DNA from: Pseudomonadota bacterium
Lineage (GTDB): Bacteria; Pseudomonadota; Alphaproteobacteria; UBA9655
Length of the DNA stretch: 64,000 nt
Direction: 5' to 3'
NCBI GenBank assembly: GCA_018242065.1
Contig: JAFECQ010000014.1
Span: 1-64,000, forward strand
A model generated the notes under the pieces. That model saw nothing but the letters and a program-made list of their open reading frames with translations, had not been told where the DNA came from and made no database searches. Below are positions 43,894 through 50,830 of this stretch, piece by piece. How positions within the stretch are numbered: position 1 is the stretch's first letter; each line of letters starts with the position of its first letter. The position numbers and the translations under genes were made by a program.

Positions 43894-44400
43894 ATGGAAA
43901 AAAATACCCTAGATCAATTTATTCATATCGCTCAAGAGGAAGATAAGAAAGTCTTATTTGATCAATATAAAATTGTTGTTGATTCCTTGAATAAATTTAA
44001 TGAAATTCGGGAGATAGCAAATACTTTTTGGACAGGGATTAACGGTGCCCTAATTACCGCAATTGCTTATATAAGAGATACGAGTAACTTAGAAATAGGA
44101 CAAAAAACTTATTTTATATGGACGATTATATTCTTAGGAGTAGTTTTATCATTTTCTTGGTTAAGTTATCTTTCCACAATTAAAAAAAGCGTTGAGATTC
44201 GTAATGATATGCTTATTCAATTTGAGAAATATTTCCCGGCTAAAATTTTCACAGTTTCTGTTCCTCTGACAGCTCAAAAAAGTGAAGGAGGGGCCCTTTC
44301 AGTGAAAGAGATGTTTGTGCCTGGTGGGTTCTTGGCTGGATATATCTTTTTTGCAGTCCTTTTTTATTTTTATCCCGCAATTGTCGTCCAAACTTTTTAA
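43894..44400 (+). CDS. RipA-like small membrane protein
   Basis: The 168-residue protein has three hydrophobic segments (about 46-62, 73-93, 143-162). The arrangement 'NEIREIANTFWTGINGALIT' followed by a second helix pair and 'RNDMLIQFEKYFPAKIF' resembles the RipA-family membrane proteins, first described in Francisella for growth inside host cells. The match is by pattern only. AAAGGTTTGTT precedes the ATG. It stands alone. Confidence 0.65.
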   Translation: MEKNTLDQFIHIAQEEDKKVLFDQYKIVVDSLNKFNEIREIANTFWTGINGALITAIAYIRDTSNLEIGQKTYFIWTIIFLGVVLSFSWLSYLSTIKKSVEIRNDMLIQFEKYFPAKIFTVSVPLTAQKSEGGALSVKEMFVPGGFLAGYIFFAVLFYFYPAIVVQTF

Positions 44401-44573
44401 ATCTATTTTGCAAAAGCAAAACTGATAGACTACACATGTTTGTGGGTTTCAAGATGTGGCTGTGATTCCTCATTGGAAGTATGGTCTGGCGTGCTATTTA
44501 ATGAAGAGAACTTTGTAAATGTAACGACTATTGCTCGAGAATCAACTGTGGCAAAAAGGAGATGGTTTTTGAT

Positions 44574-45161
44574 ATGAACCCTATCTTAATTGATTTACCT
44601 GAAAGAATTCAAACCTCAAGACTTATTCTTCAAATGCCTCAAGCTGGTTATGGAGAAAGGCTCCATCAAGCGATAATAGATGGATATGAAGATTATGTTG
44701 CCTGGTTAAATTGGATGTCTGTGGTTCCCACAATACAATCTGTAGAGGAAGAGTGTCGATATCATCATGCTGAGTTTATCTTAAGAAAGTTTATCCGTTA
44801 CATTATTCTTGATAAGTCGGGTGATCAAGTGATGGGGCGCTGCGCATTCCCTTCGTTTCAAACAAATTGGTTAATTCCACAATTTGGGATTTCTTATTTT
44901 ATTAGGCGTAGTCAGCGCATGAAGGGTTATGCAACAGAAGCAGCCCACGCGATGACGCTCTTAGCCTTTCAGGTTCTGGGCGCAAAAAAGGTTGAAATCT
45001 ACTGTGACGCTGAAAATATAGCTAGTACTAAAATCCCGGAGAAGCTCAATTTTGAACTTGAGTATACTCAAAGAGGAGGTTGGCCCAGACAAGATGGGAA
45101 ATTGGCCGAGCTTAAAACATATTCTCTTTTTTCAGAAATGAAGTTGCCGAATGGACTATGA
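44574..45161 (+). CDS. GNAT N-acetyltransferase (RimJ/RimL type)
   Basis: The 195-residue protein opens with 'RIQTSRLILQMPQAGYGERL' and has 'RRSQRMKGYATEAAHAMTLL' (acetyl-CoA loop) and 'NIASTKIPEKLNFELEYTQR', the RimJ/RimL layout used to acetylate protein N-termini or small amines. ATG 44574 was chosen with AAGGAG at 44556-44561; ATG 44562 would overlap that site. Confidence 0.88.
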   Translation: MNPILIDLPERIQTSRLILQMPQAGYGERLHQAIIDGYEDYVAWLNWMSVVPTIQSVEEECRYHHAEFILRKFIRYIILDKSGDQVMGRCAFPSFQTNWLIPQFGISYFIRRSQRMKGYATEAAHAMTLLAFQVLGAKKVEIYCDAENIASTKIPEKLNFELEYTQRGGWPRQDGKLAELKTYSLFSEMKLPNGL

Positions 45162-45277
45162 AAGTCCCATACATAACGCTAGCATATTGTATGAGCTCAT
45201 AAGGCTAGTGGCTAGATTGCCATAGAAAAGACTTAACCATAGAATAATCGTAAGACATCACCGGATAACTTATAAAC

Positions 45278-46474
45278 ATGAAACAAGCACTTTCAAAAGG
45301 CATGGTCTTAGTAACCATCATCCTTATGGATATTTTAACCGGGATGGAATTCGATCTCTTTGTTCCCAGTTTTCCTGAGCTACAAGGTCATTTTAGCCTT
45401 TCGGCTTTTTGGGTTGAAGCCTTGTTATCCGTCAATTTTGCAGGGTATTTTTTAAGCTTGTTTTTTGTGGGTGGTCTTGCAGATCATTATGGCCGTAAAC
45501 CCATCATATTAATTGGCCTTGCGACATTTATTATTGGGAGTATCGCTTGTTTATGGTCGCCCTCATATGGAGTGATGTTGGGCGGTCGCTTTTTTCAGGG
45601 TGCAGGGATAGCAGCCCCTGCAATTCTCAGCTTCTTAATTATTGCCGATGCCTATCCGTTGAAGAAGCAACAGTCCTTATTTGCCATTCTGAATGGGTTG
45701 TTCAATATCTCTGCAGGGGTGGCGCCTGTCCTTGGGAGTTATATTACTCTTTATTTCCATTGGCAGGGGAATTTTACGACCCTTCTTCTTTTAGGATTGT
45801 TGGCGTTTATCATGACCTTCTTTTTTATTCCAGCACATAAATTACCTGTACAAAAAGAGCCTTTCCTGCTGAGGGGATATACATCTCTCTTCAAATCAAA
45901 ACCTTTGATGCTTTTGATGGTATTTTTTATTTTCAATTTTGTTCCCTATTGGGTGTTTGTAGGTATGTCTCCTTTACTTTACATGGAAGGTTTGAGGGTA
46001 AGCCTCGCCCATTTTGGGTATTATCAGGGTGTATTAGCCTTCGTATTTGCCTTGGGAAGCCTTATTTTTGGCCTGATTGTTGCCCGCTATGACCAAAAGA
46101 AAATGCTTAGTGTTTCAAACAAAATCTTCATTGTGGGTTTCATAAGCATTGGCTTGATTACTATAACAGACAGCTCAAACCCACTCTATATTACGCTTGC
46201 TTTTCTTCCTTTTATAATCGGTCAGATTGCTCCCGGGACAATTCTTTACCCGCTGTGTTTGGGTCTTGTGCCACAGGCCAAAGGGCGAATAAACGCCGTT
46301 CTTCAAGGTGGACGACTTGTTTTCTCGGCGCTTTGTCTTCAAATCGCTGGCTATTTTTATGAGGGATCTTTTCAAAATATCGGGATTATTATTGCAGTCT
46401 TCATTCTCTTTACGATTATTACCTTGTTTTTTGTCATCAAGAATCGTGAAATTGTGGAGTTACCTCGAGTGTAA
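45278..46474 (+). CDS. MFS transporter, Bcr/CflA-like drug efflux
   Basis: The 398-residue, 12-helix protein has the MFS motif A 'GGLADHYGRKPIILIG' between TM2 and TM3 and 'GRFFQGAGIAAPAILSF' in TM4, features of the Bcr/CflA proton-driven drug exporters. Substrate unknown. No regulator is adjacent. Confidence 0.9.
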   Translation: MKQALSKGMVLVTIILMDILTGMEFDLFVPSFPELQGHFSLSAFWVEALLSVNFAGYFLSLFFVGGLADHYGRKPIILIGLATFIIGSIACLWSPSYGVMLGGRFFQGAGIAAPAILSFLIIADAYPLKKQQSLFAILNGLFNISAGVAPVLGSYITLYFHWQGNFTTLLLLGLLAFIMTFFFIPAHKLPVQKEPFLLRGYTSLFKSKPLMLLMVFFIFNFVPYWVFVGMSPLLYMEGLRVSLAHFGYYQGVLAFVFALGSLIFGLIVARYDQKKMLSVSNKIFIVGFISIGLITITDSSNPLYITLAFLPFIIGQIAPGTILYPLCLGLVPQAKGRINAVLQGGRLVFSALCLQIAGYFYEGSFQNIGIIIAVFILFTIITLFFVIKNREIVELPRV

Positions 46475-46543
46475 TGAGGCAAAGTAGGGAGCTCTTCCAG
46501 ATGTTTTCAATAATTAATGAAAGGGTTTTGTAGAAAAAATACA

Positions 46544-46573
46544 TTGACAATATTAATTAATTAACTATATAAA
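46544..46573 (+). promoter_or_regulatory. strong promoter of the UIM-HAD protein
   Basis: TTGACA (46544-46549), an 18-base spacer and TATAAA (46568-46573) lie about 90 bases before the start. The stretch ACTATATAAA and the AT-rich spacer are nearly the same as in the promoter at 29546-29575. Confidence 0.6.
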
Positions 46574-46663
46574 GAATAGGTTAAGCTTTTTGTGTTTGTT
46601 TAAATAAAAATATTTATTCTAAATACCTAAATGCTTAAATACTTAAACATTTAAGGAGTTATG

Positions 46664-47872
46664 ATGGCAAACGGATTTTTTAATTTTTCTACATTTTCAA
46701 GTTATTTAGCGTTAAGTGTTGTGTTGGGTACAGGGCCATTGTTCGCAATGAATCCAGATGAAGAGATGTTTCAAGCAGCAATAGCTGCTTCATTACGAGA
46801 TACCGGAGAAGCTCCTGCACCAATCGAGGACCCACAAGCAAGAACAAGAAAGCATTTGGCACTGTTTGGTGATGACGATGAAGCGATGCTTCAAGCCGCA
46901 ATGGCCGCTTCATTGCAAAGTGGTGATAAAGGCGATGATCGGGAAGACACATCCGCTGCACGTGCGACCTCCGGAAGTTCAGTAGAACAAGAGGAGCTAG
47001 GCATCTTGCTCAGCAAGCAAAACTATCCAGCGGCATTTACTTCTCTGAGAGGGACTGTCCATGCAACTTGTCCCGATGAAGATATTGTAAAATTTCTCCT
47101 GAGCAGTAATGGGTATTTAAAATATGATGCGCTAAGCGCAATTGAGAAGGAGTGGGTTGCTTCTCTCATCATTGTGGATACCACACCTAAGAGCTCAACA
47201 CCGCCTCGTAGTCCAAGCCCTGTTCCAGGATCAGCAGATGAACCTGTGGATGTCCTTCCTCTTGGTGGCATACCTTTAACCTCTTACGTTCCTACGGGTA
47301 TGTTTGGTGCTGAACCTTATCATGCGTTTGTCACACATTACCCAACAATGGCAGCAAAAGGTAATCTTCTAGCGGTTGTTTTTGACCTCCTCTCTCGCTT
47401 AGGTGATGGTCCAAAATCTGTTGTATTCGATGTTGATAACACTCTATGGGCACGTGACGATGCATTCCTTGATGACCGTAATACAGCAGGAACACGGCTT
47501 ACGAATATTGAATGGCCTGACGTTCTAATAGCTTTGAAGGAGGCAGGACATATTGTTGATTTGGTAACTGCCAGAAGTGGGCGTGAAGCTCAAAACGTAG
47601 AGCGTGATTTGGCAACATCTGGCATTAGACTCGGCGAACATTATCGAGCAGTCTACGCAACACAGGACGCTACAAAACAGAATTTTGTTGAGAGGTGTGC
47701 TGAAGGACGCGAACTATTCTTCCTGGATGATAATCTTTCTAACAATCTTACGGTGGCAAAACATTTTGAGAGGCTTGGGATTCCAGTTCTTTCTGTAAAT
47801 GTTGGCACACTTGAGAACTTTGGAAATGCTGAAATCAAAATGACAGCAGAATTCCTCGCGAGTGAACTGTAA
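46664..47872 (+). CDS. secreted protein: two UIM-like motifs, QNYP repeat, HAD domain
   Basis: This protein of about 402 residues (numbering from the ATG at 46661) has a signal peptide (about 1-29). Two tandem ubiquitin-interacting-like motifs follow, 'DEEMFQAAIAASLRD' (33-47) and 'DEAMLQAAMAASLQS' (73-87), each with the acidic-hydrophobic-X-X-Ala-X3-Ser pattern. Next is one QNYP repeat (109-171, 'LLSKQNYPAAF', 'FLLSSNGYLKY') and a Pro/Ser linker. The C-terminal HAD-type domain has motif I 'FDVDNTL' (D257, D259), motif II T303 and motif IV 'LDDN' (355-358). AAGGAG at 46653 fits ATG 46664 better than 46661. An ubiquitin-binding effector phosphatase is the inferred role. Confidence 0.85.
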   Translation: MANGFFNFSTFSSYLALSVVLGTGPLFAMNPDEEMFQAAIAASLRDTGEAPAPIEDPQARTRKHLALFGDDDEAMLQAAMAASLQSGDKGDDREDTSAARATSGSSVEQEELGILLSKQNYPAAFTSLRGTVHATCPDEDIVKFLLSSNGYLKYDALSAIEKEWVASLIIVDTTPKSSTPPRSPSPVPGSADEPVDVLPLGGIPLTSYVPTGMFGAEPYHAFVTHYPTMAAKGNLLAVVFDLLSRLGDGPKSVVFDVDNTLWARDDAFLDDRNTAGTRLTNIEWPDVLIALKEAGHIVDLVTARSGREAQNVERDLATSGIRLGEHYRAVYATQDATKQNFVERCAEGRELFFLDDNLSNNLTVAKHFERLGIPVLSVNVGTLENFGNAEIKMTAEFLASEL

Positions 47873-47892
47873 TCTCAGTGGAATAACTCCGC

Positions 47893-47922
47893 GCCACGAG
47901 GCCCTGCAAGGGGCCTCGTGGC
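47893..47922 (+). terminator. intrinsic terminator
   Basis: GCCACGAGGCCC (47893-47904) and GGGCCTCGTGGC (47911-47922) form a perfect 12-bp stem with loop TGCAAG, followed by an AT-rich stretch with TTTTT. It ends the UIM-HAD gene. Confidence 0.75.
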
Positions 47923-48018
47923 ATTGATATTTTTGTATCACTAAACTTTCGACCCCAAAATTCAAGCATTCATTTTTTATTGTGATCTCCATCAGTGTCT
48001 TGAAGCTTAAGAAACGAC

Positions 48019-48159
48019 TTAACGCAGTGTGCAAGTTTTTTTGATTGTGTGGATACTCGGTACAAGAAAGTCTAAGCTCTTGCTTTACAAGAGCAAGTCT
48101 TTCTTGTCCCGAGGATCCACAGCAAATTCTCTTTTTAAAAAACTTGCACACTGCGTTAA
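48019..48159. repeat. MITE-like element with 23-bp terminal inverted repeats
   Basis: TTAACGCAGTGTGCAAGTTT (48019) and its complement ending 48159 are perfect inverted repeats. Inside is one palindromic module from GGATACTCGGTACAAGAAAG to CTTTCTTGTCCCGAGGATCC (48051-48119), shared with 5692-5752 and 24446-24512. It sits between convergent genes. Confidence 0.8.
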
Positions 48160-48162
48160 TTA

Positions 48163-48714
48163 CTAATGGCTGATGATTAGGAAATTTTTTCCATCTCTAT
48201 TTTGTGTTCTCAGGTTTAATCTTTTTAGTACGTTTTGGCCTAGAAGTGGTGGACATTTCTCACATATGACGGCTTCAACATCCGTGAGCTTAATGTTTCC
48301 AATTTCGATATACTCTAAGAGGATGACGTCACCCATCCCGGCGCTTCCTCCTACACCTGTTATTTCAACTTTCTGTCCAGTGGGTTTATTGTTGGTAATT
48401 CCTTTATTGTAAAGAGAGAGCGGAATTGACGTAATGGAAGCACCTGTATCTATAATATAATCTACACGGTCATATAAGAGAGGGAAGTGGACAGGGACAA
48501 TGTATTGATTATTAACTTCCGGAGCTGAAAATAGATCTCTTTCTCCAGATGCATCGATTTTAGTGTACATGAGCTTGAGGGGCGGCAGCTCTTGTTTTAA
48601 AGCTAAGCTGTGCCATTCGCAAAGGCCACCAACGAAGAAAATAAACAAAAGGAACAACCTCCAAGTTATTAGCCTTAGAAAGAGTCTTTTTTGAATTGGG
48701 GATTTATCTTTCAT
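48163..48714 (-). CDS. membrane-anchored retropepsin-like aspartic protease
   Basis: The 183-residue protein has one N-terminal membrane anchor (about 15-34) and a clan AA aspartic protease domain. The catalytic 'YIIDTGASITSIP' (D-T-G), 'GVGGSAGMGDVILLEYIEIG' and 'PPLLGQNVLKRLNL' fit single-domain bacterial retropepsin-like proteases that work as dimers. The substrate is unknown. The SEC-C gene lies 20 bases upstream on the same strand. Confidence 0.85.
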   Translation of the reverse strand: MKDKSPIQKRLFLRLITWRLFLLFIFFVGGLCEWHSLALKQELPPLKLMYTKIDASGERDLFSAPEVNNQYIVPVHFPLLYDRVDYIIDTGASITSIPLSLYNKGITNNKPTGQKVEITGVGGSAGMGDVILLEYIEIGNIKLTDVEAVICEKCPPLLGQNVLKRLNLRTQNRDGKNFLIISH

Positions 48715-48734
48715 AAAATTTTAGCGAATTCGCT

Positions 48735-48950
48735 TTATTTTAAACAGCATTTTTTATACTTTTTACCACTCCCGCAAGAACAAGGATCATTTCGTCCAAT
48801 TTTAACTTTTTGGATCGCAGGAAAAATCTGTTTGCTATGCAGGCATCCTGCATGATGTTGGTGTTCTTCTTCTTCATGCTCAAGATGATCATGTAGCGGG
48901 TCGTTTTTCGTGAGAGATGCCATTGTGGTTTGTGAATAATCTTGGCTCAT
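48735..48950 (-). CDS. SEC-C motif protein
   Basis: The 71-residue protein ends with the zinc-binding SEC-C motif '[20 protein letters not shown]' and has a His/Glu-rich middle ('[17 protein letters not shown]') that may also bind metal. SEC-C tails occur on SecA and on small free proteins. It may share a transcript with the aspartic protease gene. Confidence 0.88.
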   Translation of the reverse strand: MSQDYSQTTMASLTKNDPLHDHLEHEEEEHQHHAGCLHSKQIFPAIQKVKIGRNDPCSCGSGKKYKKCCLK

Positions 48951-49067
48951 ATAGAGAGTTCCTTATATTCCTTGAATTAGCTTGTGTTAGCCTAATAAAA
49001 AATGGTGTGATTTTGCAAGCCTTTTGTGAGTCTTCTTTTTAGAAGAGGCGCTTTTAAATTCTTTGTC

Positions 49068-49652
49068 CTATTGCCGCTCGTAACACCAGCACGTTGTCAT
49101 ATGATCATTCACCATTCCGATGGCTTGCATATAAGCATAGATGATTGTTGAACCGACAAAGGTCATGCCCCTTTTTTTTAGGTCTTTGGATAAGGCATCG
49201 CTTTCAGGTGTTCGAGCGGGAACGTCTGCAAATTGGTGCCAATGATTTTTGAGAGGTTCCCCATTTACAAACTCCCATAAATATTGAGCAAAAGTTCCAA
49301 ATTCTTGGCTAATTTGAAGGAACGCGCGTGCATTTTGCCGGGTAGCATAGATTTTTAGTCGATTGCGGATAATCTCAGGGTTTTGACGCAAATTTTCCAA
49401 AGCCTCATCACTCATTGTGGCGACTTTGACAGGATCAAATTTATGAAAGGCTTTCCGATATCCCTCGCGCTTTTTAAGGACGGTTTCCCAGCTAAGTCCA
49501 GCTTGCGCCCCTTCAAGGATAAGCATCTCAAACAAATGCTGGTCATTATGCGAGGGAACTCCCCATTCATGATCATGATAATCGGCATAGAATTCTTGTC
49601 CTGGCCTGCCACCAAAGCAGCGAATTTTGGTTTTTGTTTCTGATTCTTGCAT
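49068..49652 (-). CDS. tag: DNA-3-methyladenine glycosylase I
   Basis: The 194-residue base-excision repair enzyme shows 'YHDHEWGVPSHNDQHLFEML', 'EGAQAGLSWETVLKKREGYR' and the zinc-ligand end 'NDHMTTCWC', typical of Tag, which removes 3-methyladenine. The N-terminal zinc Cys is in 'IRCFGG'. Length is close to E. coli Tag. Confidence 0.95.
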   Translation of the reverse strand: MQESETKTKIRCFGGRPGQEFYADYHDHEWGVPSHNDQHLFEMLILEGAQAGLSWETVLKKREGYRKAFHKFDPVKVATMSDEALENLRQNPEIIRNRLKIYATRQNARAFLQISQEFGTFAQYLWEFVNGEPLKNHWHQFADVPARTPESDALSKDLKKRGMTFVGSTIIYAYMQAIGMVNDHMTTCWCYERQ

Positions 49653-49870
49653 TTAAGCTCTCCTCATTCATAAGTAATGAGCCATTTCTTACAACAAATT
49701 CAACTGCCAACTAAGATTGTGATTCGAATAATAGATGGGTACTAATTTGAAAAGCTATAAATTATATGGACTCAGATTATTTTTTAAATAATTTTAGCTT
49801 GACTTTCCCTCTAAGTATATACATTGTTTTTCTATGAAATTCATAAGAACCGAGAAAACAAAGATAGTTT

Positions 49871-50785
49871 ATGCGTGAGCGACTAAGTTTAAATATAAGC
49901 GTCGCGAGGTCATGTTTCGTTAAATGTTTAGGATGTTACAATCATTTTGGAAACACTCCTAATTTAATTAGTACACAAAATATTCTACTCTTTTTAGCCG
50001 TTGCAAAAAAAAGAAATTTTACTAAAGTTACCCTTTGTGGGGGTGATCCTTTATCTCGACCAAACATAATCGATCTATTAGATAAAGTAAAATCGTTAGG
50101 ATTTTATATCTCTCTCGATACAGTTGGAACGCCGCTCCTTGGCGAAGCAAAAACCATTTTTTATGGAAGCGCTATAATAAACAAAATTGATGCTGCTGAT
50201 ATAGCAAAATATGTTGATTTGGTTGGCATCCCATTAGATGGTACCTCGGATGAAGTCACGAGCCTTTTTAGGACAGCACGACCCAATCACTTTGCAGAAC
50301 AAACTCTTATTTTAAAAATGCTTTCTGCCGCAGAGGCTAAAATCTGTATTAATACGGTTGTTCACAAAGGAAACATTGACCATATAGAAAAAATGTTGCC
50401 AATACTCAGTGATTTAGAAGGAATTAAGAGGTGGCAACTCTTTCAATTTATGCCCATAGGTCCATTAGGATATAAAAATAGAGAAACCTACGAAGTTAGT
50501 GATGAAAAATTTTTCTTGTTAAAAGAGAAGATTACAAATCAAAAAGAACTCTTTCTAAAAAACACAGATGTAGAGTTTAAAGCTAAAGCAGAAAGGAAGG
50601 GCAACTATATGTTTGTCGATTCCGAAGGTTTGGCTTGGGTACCTAATATAGCGATGAATGAAGAATGGGATAAGCAAAAAGACACGACACACAAAAGGCT
50701 TATTATTGGTAATATAAATATCCCAGATGATCATGAAAAAATTCTTGAAAGAGCTTTAAATCCTCATTCAATTCAAATTGAATAA
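49871..50785 (+). CDS. radical SAM protein with viperin-like features
   Basis: The 304-residue protein binds a 4Fe-4S cluster through C15-X3-C19-X2-C22 ('SCFVKCLGCYNH') and SAM through 'LCGGDPLSR' (56-63). Later motifs 'INTVVHKGN' (160-168), 'RWQLFQFMP' (187-195), 'SDEKF' (210-214) and 'YMFVDSEGLAW' follow the order seen in viperins ('NTVV', 'WKVFQ', 'DEEF', 'YxxxD'). Other small radical SAM maturases share parts of this, so viperin-type nucleotide chemistry is a hypothesis. No SPASM Cys cluster is seen. It is AT-rich and convergent with the STAND gene. Confidence 0.75.
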   Translation: MRERLSLNISVARSCFVKCLGCYNHFGNTPNLISTQNILLFLAVAKKRNFTKVTLCGGDPLSRPNIIDLLDKVKSLGFYISLDTVGTPLLGEAKTIFYGSAIINKIDAADIAKYVDLVGIPLDGTSDEVTSLFRTARPNHFAEQTLILKMLSAAEAKICINTVVHKGNIDHIEKMLPILSDLEGIKRWQLFQFMPIGPLGYKNRETYEVSDEKFFLLKEKITNQKELFLKNTDVEFKAKAERKGNYMFVDSEGLAWVPNIAMNEEWDKQKDTTHKRLIIGNINIPDDHEKILERALNPHSIQIE

Positions 50786-50830
50786 TAGCTTTACCGCGAT
50801 AGGGTATTCTCGGCGAGCGTGTTAAGTTTC

